Positions 35,776-47,490 of a DNA stretch of 64,000 nucleotides are shown in pieces; within the stretch, counting starts at the first letter, position 1; each line of letters starts with the position of its first letter. The notes below the pieces were generated by a model, which was given only the letters and a program-made list of their open reading frames with translations, was not told the DNA's origin and did no database searches. Source of the stretch: Beta vulgaris subsp. vulgaris (Eukaryota > Streptophyta > Magnoliopsida > Caryophyllales > Amaranthaceae); NCBI RefSeq assembly GCF_026745355.1, contig NC_079207.1:35124502-35188501 (forward strand), written 5' to 3'. Made by a program: the position numbers and the translations under genes.

Positions 35776-37700
35776 GTAAATGTTTATGAATTTAGTGGGT
35801 TAAGTTTAGTGAAGAGTTTAAGTATTAATAAATAAAGGTTATATATCTATATAGTTATTTGGAAAAAGGAAAGGAGTAGTATTCATATTAAAAAGAAAAG
35901 GGGAAAAAATAAAAGAATACGAAAAGAAACAAACTACGTTCATAACATTTCTTCCATCTTCATTCTCACCATCAAGCTCTCACAATCTTCATCACACAAA
36001 GAACACTACCACCTTCAACCTCTTGATCTTTCCGGCGCCTCAACTACAACACAATAATCTCTATCTAGCTAGCGGCAAGCGGCACCGTGAGGAATAGGTT
36101 CAATAAAAAAAAAGTCGGATTTCGGTGCGTTTGAAATTTGGGGTACGTTTTAAGGGTCGATTTCACAAGCTTTCTTCACCATTAATCTTCCATAGTAGTG
36201 GGTAAGTTAAGTTCTTAATTTAATTTTAGTTTTCTCAAAGTTTATGAAGTTAGGATTTTTATAATTGAAATTGAATTGGGGGTTTTTGATTGTGAATGTT
36301 GGGTGTAGTTTGATTTAGTGAGATTGTTTCATGATAATAATGAGTTTATGAACAAGACTTGACATTCGTAGAAATCACAGGTCAGTTTTGTAATTCATAT
36401 TTTTCAACAGTTTCTAGGCGTTTTTGGCAAAAATACTATTCATAAAAGTTGTTCATATTCATATTCTACTCAAGTTAGGCTCAAGAAACGCTTGATTCGG
36501 AGTTCGAATGAGGAAGTTATGCCCATTTTAATTTTCTGCTGAAATTAATAAATCTAGGTTCGAGTGTTTTAAGTTTGAATGTTTTTCCTAATGGATTTTA
36601 AGTATCTAAATATGTATTATGAAGCTTAGGTGTTGGTTTTATATAAAGTAAGAGAGATTTTAGTATTGTTAGTATTAGTTAGTTATGTCATTTGAAGTGA
36701 GGCTCACAATTTATAAAACTAGAGTTAACCAAAGCTCATTAACTAGTTAAGCCAAGTCTATTATTACTTAATGAGTACATATATGTTTATATTGTAGATT
36801 CCGATTTCATTGAGGAGCCGTATTGACTGCTTGACATAGTTGATTTGCTGTATTTTAAAAGGTAAGATTTCTTACTAAAACTTGTATAGTTAGAGAAGAG
36901 TTTTGAAGAGGTATGTATCTCATTTTGGTTGAAAGTGATTTGAAAAGGAGGATGTTCCTCCATTAATAGAAAGTTTGGTTGGTAAGGGAGGATGTTCCTC
37001 CAAAGATAAAGATGTTAGTTTCCGAACCACAAATAGAAAGTTAAAGGAAGGTTTATGGAAAGATTATATCAAATAGTTTTGTGTTTTTAAAGTTGTGGGG
37101 ATTGCCTGTGTGGCATCTCAAAGAATGGAATTTTGTCGGGTTTGGCTCGATTTTATAGAATAGTTTGTGGGGGTACTTTGATCAGTACCTCGGACTCTGA
37201 TCTTCTGCTACTGTTTGGCCGTTTGTAGGGTGTGCACACTAGGGATCTTTGTCTTAGTGTTATCCGGAGGGCCTAGCTAGCCCAATGGAAATAAAAGTTG
37301 TTCCATTCTCTAGATTTATAACTTTGAGACTTTTGATATATTTTGTGAAAGAAAAAGGAAAGAAAGAATTTGGTTTCAAAAGGAAAAAGGAAAGAAAAGA
37401 ATTGGTTTCAAAAAGGAAAAGAAAGAATGTATAGGTTTTGGAAAGAAATACAAAGAAAGCAAAATAGGTTTTATAAAGTTGTATTTAGTATTATGTTTTG
37501 AAAGTAAATGATTTGTAGGATATGTTTATTATATCCTACCAGCATATATGTTTGGCTTCTTAGTATGAAATCTTGCTCAGCCAGTTTGGCTGATATTACA
37601 TGCCTGATATATGCAGGTACATGAAGATTTGCAAGTGGGTGTGGGCTGAGAGCAACGTTCCACTAGCTTAGTTGAAATATAGTAGTTCTATTTCCGCTGC

Positions 37701-37708
37701 ACTATATA

Positions 37709-37789
<81 letters not shown>
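37701..37789. repeat. (TA)n microsatellite
   Basis: About 89 bp of TA repeat with two TTA slips, inside the 2.5-kb solo LTR. Confidence 0.95.
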
Positions 37790-37791
<2 letters not shown>

Positions 37792-38720
37792 TTTTGGAAC
37801 TTAAGGTTGTAAATATTAATTTACTTAAACCTTTACACGTTTGGATTGTAATAGTTTAATTTAGTTGTTGCTTTAACATTAATTCAGTTAGGTAGTTATC
37901 CTTAACGGTTATTCCTACAATAACCGTGGAATAACACTTTTGGATTTCGGGTACTTATGCATGGATGTATTGAATTTTGAGCTGGATAACGATTTTGGAG
38001 AACTTGGTTTGCTGGATTATTCATACAGGTTTATAATTTGGACGCGAGTCCTAAATTGAATTTTAGGCAGTCCATATTTCAGACGGAGCTCAGCCGAATT
38101 TTCTGTAGAATTTTGATATTATTTAATTTAATTAGCCAATCGAAATTCAGGGGTGTTATAGTAATAAACAGTATAGCAAAAAACATCCATAAAACAATAA
38201 AAACAGGTCGCGCTACTGTCAATTGCGTAACAAAAAATAAAGCCCTATACATACCTGCAACAATACAGGACTTCTAAAAAATTGTTGATTAGGGTCTGCA
38301 CGAACCAAATCCACGCAGGCTAATGTTTCAGCAAGTATCATTGGCACTGGCGAGCAATCACCCTCGATTTGATCTACAACATTGATTAAGGAAGCATCTC
38401 CCATCTCACTTCCTCCATCGACAAAAAGAAATTTATTCAAAAGGAAAATAATTAGGGCACATCGTTTATACCTTTGAATTATCAAGTTTTCTGACGGTTC
38501 GCGAAACTTTTGAACAATCTTCAAAAGATTAACAGCGCGTCTTTCCAAAATTGGTCTCTAGACTAGGCAAAGAAGGATATGTAGCAATAGGGAAACCAAG
38601 AATATCACTAAACTCATTAGGAAGAGGACATATTTCGTTCCTTCCAAAGCGAAAAACATGACAGCCAGAATCCTAAAACGAACACGACGCGCGTAAGAAA
38701 TTGTAATCTACGCAAATTTG

Positions 38721-39426
38721 CTTCAAGGAATGTAGCATATCAAGATGATACACTTTTGGCTAATTTTTCTTCTATGGTCAAAGTGTTTACCCACTTAGTA
38801 AGATCCTTTCTATAGTTTTCCTCACCCATGTTTTAAATTTTCAAATAAACCTTCTCTCTCTTAAAAGTTTTTTGAATATTGAAAGATTGTGAGGCTTCTA
38901 GTCGTACTTCTTCCTTATAAATGAAGGTTCTAAAACTAAAATCAAGTGGTATTAGCATAATCCTAGAAATCGGGTCCTAATAATGAAGCGCTGGTCACAG
39001 TTGCGCAGATAATAAGTTGTTCTCTTAATCACTATAGGACAGAATAAAAAAGCAGAAAAAATATAAAGGGGGGCGCAGGTGGCACGTGCACCCACCCCAG
39101 CGCAGGTGGCATGTGCGACACCTTGGCGTGGGTCCCCCACCTGCGCCACTTCCTCCCCGTTTGTGCTAAAACAGATTAATTTTGCGGGTTTTTTCTAAAT
39201 TAGTACCTAGTGCAGTAGTTGGATGATTTTATTGTAACTTGTCCTGTTTTTTTTTTTAGGGGGGATAAGTCGGAATACCTCCCTTTAATATCTACTTAGC
39301 ACGTTGAAATAATAATAAAAAAAAAAGTGGCTACCAAATTTTTTTGCAAAATATTACAATATTTCCAAACTAAGTACTAAAGTCATGCAAATATAATAAA
39401 AATTATTACATGACAAGGGAAAGTTA
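38721..39426. other. Spacer between two minus-strand pseudogenes, with a GC-rich palindromic box
   Basis: 39060-39160 holds GCGCAGGTGGCACGTGC, GCGCAGGTGGCATGTGC and CCCACCTGCGCC, the same type of box found in the Tat LTRs. The rest is AT-rich, with no gene recognised. Confidence 0.55.
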
Positions 39427-41660
39427 CTCTTCATCGGATCTAATATGATAAGCGGAAGTCTCGATGGAAAAACCTGTTGGTCCAATCTTCAGCATAAGAA
39501 GTGGACCTCCTATAGTCATCCATATTATAAGCCACCCATCCACTAGATGTATGTGGCATCCCCATGGAATATCTCCTTGGAAATTGATATGCACTACCAT
39601 AACCACCTTGGTCATAATATGTCCAAGAAGGCTCTTCTCTAGCCTGAGAAGACTCGCCCTCGTGGCGAGGAGGACTAGGAACGCACATATGAAGTGGAGT
39701 AGGACTCAAAATTGGTGACGTTTCTCTTCTTCTTCTTCTAGAAGATCATGTCTGCATTCAAAAACAAAAGGAAAAGAGGTTAAGTACATTAGCTAAACTT
39801 TAAAGGAAATCAAACTAAGGGAGTAGGTTTACACCCCTCCTAATTGTTTGAGCTTTCTATAAGTTCCCTTGAAGGCGCCGATCGTCCTCATCATAAAGGT
39901 CGCCTCCGACCTAGACACCTGCACCAAACACGGATGTTATACAAAGAAAAACATATATACATCTAAGCACATAAAAAACTTTGCATCTAGAAGTGCAACT
40001 CATGCTTCTAACACTAGGAGGCAAGGGCAAGTTTCGTGCATCTTCTTCCTCATCGAAAGGAAGTTGCTCCCTCACCATTTCGCCCGTATCCTCATCCATA
40101 TACTCAACTTCAGAAAGAGGAGGGGCCCATGCATTACCCTACAAAAATAAAAATGTTAGAAGTCATCATACAAAGCATATGTTCAAAAAAAATGTGAAGA
40201 CAAAAGGATTATACCCCTAGATCGCGATGCAAAAAGTCAACATAAGCGGTAGTCGTATCCAACCGCTCATGACTATCACGACCCTCTCTCGCCCTTTAGC
40301 TCAAGGTAGGACCCATGGCACTTGGGTTGTTCGTGGTAGGGGGTGGCATGAGAGGAGTAATGCTCTCATTTCTATTCACTTGGTGAACCACACGTTCACC
40401 AAGGAACTAGACGGGTTTCTCCCATCCGGGAAGCAAAATCCATCGATAATCATAGTTTTGCTTAGCCACCATTATTTCAGGAGGCAAGTGTGCTATTATC
40501 CCGTCGAATGGTCTCCATATGAGTTACGAGAAAATAAATCAAAAGCATAAAAAAATCGATTACTTGGCGAAGATCAAAATCCTTGAGCATGATGATCACT
40601 TCCTTAGTCGTGTCATACACCCAGCCATGAGTGTTCGCCCACCTCCGAGCTATGGGGAAAACCAAGGGTACTCCTCGGATGGGAGCTAACACATGGAAGT
40701 ACTCATAACACCAAACCTGCATTTACGGGTTTTTTAGTATAAAAAATGATGATCAATAAATAAAAAAATATATAAAATCATTTTTTTTCTGAATCACTCC
40801 CACTAATCCAAAGAGAGGTCGGGGTGCATCTCTTGTTATTTCAGCAGCCTCACATCTAACTGCTGCCCTCATTGATGATATCAAGTGTGAATAGGCATAA
40901 ACACCCCAATTATACGTGTTCACCATGCCCAAATCTCCCACAAGATATACCATCCTCCAAGTGGCATTATCAGTAGAGCTTGAAAATATGGCAGCGCTAA
41001 AGGCATACCATAAAAACAATCGGGCTTGTTGTTCAGCATTACAGTGCCTCAAATATCGGTTATCGGATAGAAATTCCTTGAGGCGTGTATGCGGGAAGTT
41101 CTTAGGGAAAAATTCCTCTAATTCCCTCCCCGCACGTCCAAAAAATGCACTATAGTCTAATTCCTGACCATGGTAGATCTCTAAGTCTCTCCCGGTCATT
41201 CTTAGACTAGTGATCACCCTAAATTCAAAAGGAGTGATGGTCATCTCACCCCATGGGAAGTGGAAAGTGTTAGTGGTATCCCAAAAAAAATCAAGGAGAC
41301 CCCGGCCCTAACCAACATTCTTAAGATATTTTGGCGCGAAAAAGAAAGGATTTACTCAATAAAAGGGCCAAAACGACAATTTCGGATTATGGTTTGGACA
41401 TCATCATGAAGTGAGTTATAAACCTCGCCTACCCTCGGCAGGTTATTATAAAAACGGACCTCATCGATCCCCTGCAAAATAAATGAGAATAGTGGGATGA
41501 TAAAAAGTATATACACATATAATAATCTAAAAGAGAAATTATGTTTTTAAAACTTACACCACGGAGCTCATTCTGCCTTGAAACATGGAGATGTGGCTCA
41601 TGACGCAAAGACACCACCACCTCATCCACCTCAAGCTCGATGTCCGAGTCTGAGGCCATG
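39427..41660 (-). pseudogene. Plant mobile domain (PMD, MAIN-like) gene, multi-exon and broken
   Basis: On the minus strand: ATG at 41660 (MASDSDIELEVDEVVVSLRH), a GTAAGT donor at 41557, and an acceptor TTTTGCAG before 41471. Exon 2 has DEVRFYNNLPRVGEVYN and RNCRFGPFIE, then a TAA and a frameshift in a T-run. The frame resumes with FHFPWGEMTITPFEFRVITS, the PMD signature (HxxxGExTITLxDV), and RYLRHCNAEQQARLFLWYAF. A third exon after GCAG (about 40708) has VWCYEYFHVLAPIRGVPLVF, and a fourth has LPPEIMVAKQNYDYRWILLP with a TAG. A Pro/Ser-rich C-terminal part reaches 39427 (SWTYYDQGGYGSAYQFPRRY). Order and motifs match, from memory, the aminotransferase-like plant mobile domain shared by MAIN, Ser/Thr phosphatase long forms and plant transposons. 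Introns suggest a host-type gene; stops mean it is inactive. Confidence 0.65.
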
Positions 41661-41911
41661 GCACTAATGATAAGTCCAATTTTGGTCATTAATTTAGCGG
41701 CATTTTAAGCTTTGTATTAGTTGTTTCGAGTCAATTTCGTAACATTTTGATTACTTTTAGGCTTTATTTGGAAAATAGAGTTTATCATGTAAAGTTGCGA
41801 TTTTAGGCTCATTTTTAGGCTTTTAGTTAGGTCTTAGTTTGGTCTCGGTCGCTACTTGGTTTGTTTGGGCTTAGTTCCATTTTTGAGGCATTTTTTGGAG
41901 CAGAAGACCTG

Positions 41912-42665
41912 AAGGTCACGAGTCGTGACATATATCACGACTCGTTACCCCTCTTAGAAGCAACATCAGTAGCAGTAGCCTTGAGGTCACGACTCGTGAC
42001 CCAGATCGCGAGTCGTGAGATCTTCATCAACAAAGGCAGTGGGCAACTCACGACTCTTCACAAAGTTCACGGGTCGTGACATCTTGATCAACTAATAGGC
42101 ACGAACTTCAAGGAAGCAGGTCACGACTCGTGACACAGGTCACGACTCGTGACCCTCATCAAGCAACAAAAGGAAGCAGCCGCAACTCACAACTCGTGAC
42201 CCTCGACCATCAGCAAATAAGGCATGCGCAACACGCGACTCATGACCCATGACACGAGTCGTGAGTCTCAACCCCAAAGTGTGAAGCAAGGCTTAAAAGC
42301 AAGTTTGGCCCCCTTTGGTGCATCTTTGGAGCATAGGTTAACTTCAAATGGACATAACTTTCAGCTCACTCCACTTTTAGTAGTGATTCTAATTGAAAGT
42401 GATAGCTCGTCTCGTTAGGTTCGCAACAACTGGTCACAAGCCCGATTCCAATAAGAGAAGAGGGAGTTATGCCTGTTTTAGTTTGGGTTGCGCAGCAGGT
42501 CACGACTCGTGACCTTTCACACGAGTCGTGACTCTGTTTTCTTTTGAGATCGATTTATCCAGTGGCTAAGTCACGACTCGTGACACAGGTCACGACTCGT
42601 AACTTCCCATTTTCAGCAGCTATTTTAAGGAGGTAACGAGTCGTGACATTTCACACCACTCTTGA
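41912..42665. repeat. Array of paired palindromes, core CACGAnTCGTG
   Basis: About sixteen copies, exact or degenerate, of (G)TCACGACTCGTGAC or TCACGAGTCGTGA. Exact examples start at about 41917, 41988, 42122, 42140, 42254, 42500, 42520 and 42572. They come in doublets a few bases apart (as in 42121-42153 and 42499-42532), with doublets separated by 40-80 bp and one gap at 42270-42495. All lie upstream of the TATA box at 42728. Confidence 0.9.
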
Positions 42666-42727
42666 CCCACCCAAACAGACATAATTCCCTGTTTTAGGGT
42701 TGATTTTGCTCTGATTTTTGCTGGTAC

Positions 42728-42735
42728 TATAAAAG
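42728..42735 (+). promoter_or_regulatory. LTR TATA box
   Basis: TATAAAAG in GTACTATAAAAGGAAGG, about 70 bp after the last palindrome of the array. Confidence 0.7.
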
Positions 42736-43866
42736 GAAGGATCATTTTGATGAGCGACTCATGCTACCTAAGCCTAGCTTTACTTCTTCCTAGTTTTAGA
42801 TCTCATCCAAGTCCTTTATAGTTCTGAATTTTCATTTTCAATTAAAGTGACTTAATTTTCTTAGTTTCTCTTGCATTTTCTCTTGGATTTCTTGTTCTTG
42901 TGCTTGCAACTACTTCTTCAACCCTTGATTTTCTCATCTAGTTCTTCATGTTCAAGCTTTGGTAATTTTTTCTCCCTTCTACTTACTTGTTCTTCCATGT
43001 TGTTTAATTGTTTGTTTACTTAATTTTCTTGTGATAATTTTAGTTCTTGGTTTCCTTCCTTTTTTGTGTTCATGTTTTTTATGATGTTAGTTAATGATTT
43101 AATTATGTTTTAGTTCTTGTTTTAGTTCTTGTTTTCCCTCTTTGTTTGTTTTTATTTTGTTGATGATGTTAGTTAATATGTTAATTGTGTTTTTAATAGA
43201 TTGTGAGTAGTTCACCCTAGGGTTTGGGTGAAACCCTCATTTTAATCCATGGTTTAAATTAACTTAATGACTTGATTAATTAGGATGGGATAATTGTTGG
43301 TTTAGAGGCGCTTTAGCTAATGACCTAATTTGATCACTTATGTTGTTTTTCTAGTTTCCTTAACGAAGGATCGAAAGATGAAGTTAAGTGAGGACTCCTC
43401 CTAAACCATTTGATTAGAGGACCATGAAAATAGGGACTTTGATTAAGGGATGTTACCAATTTCTGTGATTGTGTTTAATGGTTAATTTTGTATTTGCGCC
43501 ATGAGAATAGGTCGTAAGTTCATGATTAGCTCTCCTTGATAGCTCGACAGAGTGGTTCTAGACCTTAGGAAATCTCCCCTATTTATCTACCCCAAATTAT
43601 GATAGTTTGCTTGTTAATTAAGACCATGGGCATTTGAGTGGTGAATCCCAAACCTTAGTTCCCTTAGGTTTTTATTTTACCTTTAGTGACCTATAGTTTA
43701 GTGACCATTTCCATCCACTTCATCTCGACTTAGCTTATTGAACCGAACATATTCAGGGGTTAATACCGTTTCTCATGGGTTCGACCCTTACTTGCCCTTG
43801 CTAGTAGCTTAGTGAGACTGAGTGAGGTTTTATCTTTGGTAGCCACGACGACGGGCAATCGACTAA

Positions 43867-45300
43867 TAAAATAATTGTGTAACCTAATTTTTTAAAAATT
43901 GTAATCCTACAATTTCTAGCATTACAATTTGACATATATGAATAGGATGATTCCTAACATATATTTTCAAGTACTACTACATCTTCTTAGTAGTATAATA
44001 TTTGTTATATATATTTTTTCTTATTAACTAGTCCATCCTAATATATTATTATGGCCTCATTTATTAATTACATGGGGGCTTGGGATTAATTCATTCTAAT
44101 CTCTATGTTATTAATATAATTGTAAACATTTCTTTACAAATAATTTGTATCGATACATTATTCCTTACTTTCTAGTGATGATTTAATTTAATCATTAACT
44201 AAACTAGAGCAAAAACAAAATTATCATCAACATAATTTGTTGCCACTAATCACGATGAATACATTTATTCATTATTTCATCTTAATTACGATTAATATTA
44301 TGTTTAACGTGATTAATTAGTTACTAATCATCATTAGTGCGAATTAAGCATAAGTAGTGAAAATTAGCAAAACTAATTCATGGATTAGCTTCATAAGCTT
44401 ATCCGTACTTCATTAACACAACAAATTCTCACAAAAACATCATTAGCTACAAATCTCCTCATTTTCGTATGAACAAATGGAGGGTTCCTAAACATGCTGA
44501 AAACTTCATCAAATTCATGTTTTCATGCAAAAAATGAAGTTTTCATCATATATATACATATCAAGGAGCATTTTTACATAATAATCTACTCCAAATTCAA
44601 AGAAAAAGCTTCCTAAACATATCATTCATGCAAACACACGAAAATGCACATAAAAAATTGCAAAAAAAAATTAAGAGTGTTAGTATACTTACAATGCAAT
44701 AAGGATGAGTATGTTGAACATTGTTGTGGAATTTGGTTTGAAAAACAAGCAAAATCAGAATTTTGAGTAAGAAAAATGGAGGAAGTTTGAAGTATGGAGT
44801 AATGAAGCAAAATAGAGTAAATGAAGAAAGAAGCTAGGCCAAAAATATGAGCAAAGCACCCAAGATAATGCAATCCGGATTTCTGGGCCCGCAGGACCCT
44901 ATCCACCCAGCGCGTGTGGCACACACGCCCCAGACGCGCTTATGGCACACGCGCCGGGTCATTTCGGGTTTGTGGGCCCAGCTGAAAAAAAAAATATACA
45001 GCGCGTGTAGCATACGCGCTGCACCTAACTTCTAGTTTGGGCCTGATTTTTTGTAATACAGCATTGTTATACATCTAATCTTCAACAAACAGTGCCAATA
45101 GGCCCAACGCACATGAGACCCGCGCTGCCCTGTTTTGTTTTTTACCCAATCAGATTATTTAAGGTCATACTAATTCGCTAAGCATCTTATGCGGATTAAG
45201 CATTATCCGTGCGCCGTGGGAATAAATTATTTCCAAGTTTCTATTTTCCAATCACACGGAATTTCAAGAAAGTTATTACGCAATAATAAAAATCATTTAC
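43867..45300. other. AT-rich DNA with Tat-LTR-like GC-rich box, no gene
   Basis: 43867-44860 has no coding signal. At 44885-45035 are GCGCGTGTGGCACACACGCC, CGCTTATGGCACACGCGCCG and GCGCGTGTAGCATACGCGCT, the same type of palindromic box as in the Tat LTRs, so this is probably a decayed LTR (orientation uncertain). Confidence 0.45.
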
Positions 45301-45309
45301 CTTATATTG

Positions 45310-45710
45310 TAGCTTTTTAAGTTTGGTACGCTTAGTTGCCAATTTCCTTATTATCTTTTGGCTTCCTGAATTTGGTGCGCATAGTTACCGATTTCATCAT
45401 TATCTTTTTGCTTCCTGAATTTGGTATGCTTAGTTGCCAAATTCCTTACTATTTTTTGCTTCATGAATTTGGTACGCGTAGTTGCTAATTTCATCATTAT
45501 CTTGTGCTTCATGAATTTGGTACGCGTAGTTGCCAATTTCATCATTATTTCTTGGTTCCTGAATTTGGTACGCGTAGTTACCAAATTCATCATTATCTTT
45601 TGCTTCCTAAAATTGGTACGCGTAGTTGCCAATTCCATCATTACTTCTTCACCATTCTAGCTCTCTAGGTTTGGTACGCTCAGTTGCTAATCCTTCTTTT
45701 ATGACACGTT
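45310..45710. repeat. Minisatellite, unit about 48-51 bp, six to seven copies
   Basis: The unit is TTGGTACGCGTAGTTGCCAA followed by TTTCATCATTATCTTTTGCT and TCMTGAA. Because units are near multiples of three, the minus strand keeps a repetitive open frame (MMKLATTRTKFMKHKI and variants, 45351-45641) that is unlikely to be a real protein. It ends about 80 bp before a polypurine tract and LTR; tandem repeats just upstream of the 3-prime LTR are a known feature of Tat/Ogre elements. Confidence 0.85.
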
Positions 45711-45788
45711 TGGTTGTCATAATCCTTTGCGGTTTTCAAGCATTCCTTGGAAACGATACTTTGATTTTCGTCTCTTCAAGACTTAATC

Positions 45789-45803
45789 AAAGTGGGGGCT
45801 AAC
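45789..45803 (+). other. Polypurine tract of a Tat-type element
   Basis: AAAGTGGGGGCTAAC directly precedes an LTR start (TATAGACGCCTAATTTTGG). Confidence 0.75.
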
Positions 45804-47222
45804 TATAGACGCCTAATTTTGGCGTCTTAATTAGTCACATTTCTTGTGGATATTAATATCATTCATTTATTAAATATTTAGAATGATTTTGGATTGATGT
45901 TAAACCACAAAAACCTCAATTACTTTATTTGAGTTATAATGCTACTTTTAACATTTTTACGACAATAATGTTCATTTTCAGCATTATTGTCTTTTCGCCA
46001 ATCAGCATTTACACTGGCTTGGTGCGGGCCATAGGCCCGGGATTCAGTGATGAAACAATATAATCGCCATTATCAAGTTAGAAATGAGTAATGAGAGGAG
46101 ATCCTCTTGCCAGTTAAAATGTTTAATTATTTTATGATTAATTTATTTCATTTAAAAGCTATTTTTATAAATTATTTAGAATTCGTTTTATTTATTTATT
46201 TTATTTAAAATATGTTTTCTTAAATTATTTTATTAAAATAGATTTTATAATCTCTTTTATTTTAATTATTTCTTTTTTAAAAATGATTTTCTAAAAATAA
46301 AAAAAGTCGGAATTTACAAAAACAGACCTGGCGCAGGTCCCACACACACCTAACTGGCGCAGGTGGCACCCACGCCAGGCTGGCGTAGGAGCCTGTGGTG
46401 CCACCTGTGCGCACATACCACCTGCGCCATTTTGTTTTTCGGCTAAATTTTGGATTTTTATCTTTTGCTGCTTTTCCGGATTAGTTTCCATCTTTTTCTT
46501 TGAAAATTATCTGAAATTGACTCGTCCAATCTTTTCTACAAATTTGGCTTAATGTTTAAGGCTAAATTTCTGATTTTTTGGAATATTCCAGAACGTTTTT
46601 TAAAACACAGCCTTTTCTTATAAATAGGACCTTTGCGGTCATCAAAAGGGAATAATTTTTTTTTTGAGAGCTTGAATATAGAGTTTTAGTACACCAATAT
46701 TTCACAAAAAAATAGTCTTTGTAGAACTAGAATTAAGAACTGGCAAAGAGGGTTGGTGATACTCCAAGGCGCTCATCCTCTTGTTTTCCAAGGCGATTTC
46801 TGTAAGTTTTCTGAGAATCCCTCTCAAATCACATTATTATTGTTAAATAACTTAAACCTGCAATTATATGATCACTTAAAGAATATGACTTTGGACAAAT
46901 CTAAGCATGTTTAGGTTCCTTATTATTTATATTATGTTTTAATTTGGATTTGACCTAAAAAAAGTAGTCTTTTTTAATTCAATCATTCAGATCTATAATT
47001 TGTACGTATATTGTCAATATTATTATTAATTGCATGATATTTTAAATTGTTTTATCATAATGCTGGAACCAAGTAGAGGCCGACTTGCGGGCTAATGTGA
47101 TACACTCTATCATATTAGTACCATCTTCCCCGAATCCACACTATGGTTTGTAGACCATTAATGGAGTCATTGCGGGAAAAATCGCACAAATCGCGGTTTA
47201 TGAGTTTGTCCCTTGAAACTCA
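45804..47222 (+). repeat. Tat-type LTR (plus strand)
   Basis: It starts TATAGACGCCTAATTTTGG (TGTAGACGCC with one change) after the polypurine tract. A GC-rich palindromic box is at 46327-46436 (CTGGCGCAGGTGGCACCC, CCACCTGCGCC), and a TATA box (TATAAATA) at 46619-46626. The likely end is near 47222, where TTGGCGACTTC, the first part of a Tat primer site, begins. The right end is less certain than the left. Confidence 0.6.
46619..46626 (+). promoter_or_regulatory. LTR TATA box
   Basis: TATAAATA in TTCTTATAAATAGGACC. It lies about 180 bp downstream of the GC-rich palindromic box, in the plus-strand Tat-type LTR. Confidence 0.65.
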
Positions 47223-47334
47223 TTGGCGACTTCAATTTGCTTGCTTGTATATTTGCTTTGCTTTTTCTCTTATGCTTCCAAAAATCGAGCCGAAACGTAG
47301 ACACTCAATTTTGGACCCCATTGGGGGGTTGCTC

Positions 47335-47490
47335 ATACCGCTTACAATAGCCCATATACTTTGTGAGTCACGCGCTTGCATCTGCTGAGACCAGGTACCC
47401 ACTCATTGAAAAAGCTGCATATGTAGTCATTATCGCAACAAGGAAGTTAAGGCCCTACTTTGATGCCCACGAAGTAGTGGTCCTGGGCTC
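47335..47490 (+). pseudogene. Ty3 reverse transcriptase/RNase H junction fragment
   Basis: The frame reads PIYFVSHALASAETRYPLIE, then KAAYVVIIATRKLRPYFDAH and EVVVL, the well-known block after reverse transcriptase in Tat-type Ty3 elements (YVSxALxGAExRYxxxEKxxxALVxAxRKLRPYFQAH). It stops where the minisatellite starts. The same strand and family resume at 62184 with the C-terminal part of RNase H, but the middle of the domain is missing. Confidence 0.8.

Larger units (their letters stand above)
35636..38160 (+). mobile_element. Solo LTR, 2.5 kb, Tekay/Del-like Ty3, TSD GTAAT
   Basis: It begins TGTAACACCCCAGATTTTGG and ends AATTCAGGGGTGTTATA (the final CA mutated to TA), with the perfect duplication GTAAT at 35631-35635 and 38161-38165. 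Start and end words TGTAACACCCC/GGGGTGTTA and the length of 2525 bp fit the LTRs of plant Tekay/Del chromoviruses. Two (TA)n blocks lie inside (35738-35772 and 37701-37789). No coding sequence is present. It sits in the probable intron of the DUF7745-like gene. Confidence 0.85.
35188..38720 (-). pseudogene. DUF7745-like plant protein, two exons with a solo LTR in the intron
   Basis: The minus-strand exon 1 region (38720-38250) has RFRILAVMFFALEG and, in other frames, NEICPLPNEFSDILGFP, then the open frame 38548-38219: VNLLKIVQKFREPSENLIIQ, CALIIFLLNKFLFVDGGSEM, SPVPMILAETLACVDLVRAD and SPVLLQ, followed by a GTATG donor. The likely exon 2 (35338-35188) reads IWLQERLKLIE, then after a stop PLDLANNKPRGLTHRRLLQH and RSSEEEWRSLLSHGGLTIRW, and is cut by the Tat LTR. 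The pattern matches, from memory, plant DUF7745 proteins (PTxxE(Y/F)..LLG; VPxILAET), which are of unknown function and frequent in transposon-rich DNA. Frameshifts and the insertions make it a pseudogene. Confidence 0.5.
41668..43861 (+). mobile_element. Solo LTR, 2.2 kb, TSD ACTAA, seven bases upstream of the PMD start codon
   Basis: It starts TGATAAGTCCAATTTTGG and ends GACGGGCAATCG (ATCA changed to ATCG), between duplicated ACTAA (41663-41667 and 43862-43866). A TATA box (TATAAAAG, 42728-42735) faces plus, away from the PMD gene. The TGATAAGTC start resembles that of the Athila-like LTR at 5686-12653 (TGATAAGTCGC). It has no coding sequence and holds the palindrome array at 41912-42660. 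Confidence 0.75.

Noticed and set aside
41912..42665. CRISPR-like or bacterial operator array of palindromes
   Set aside because: Spacing is irregular, and the repeats sit in an LTR with a TSD and a eukaryotic TATA box.
45351..45641. Repetitive 96-codon minus-strand frame resembling a repeat protein
   Set aside because: It follows from minisatellite units whose length is close to a multiple of three.
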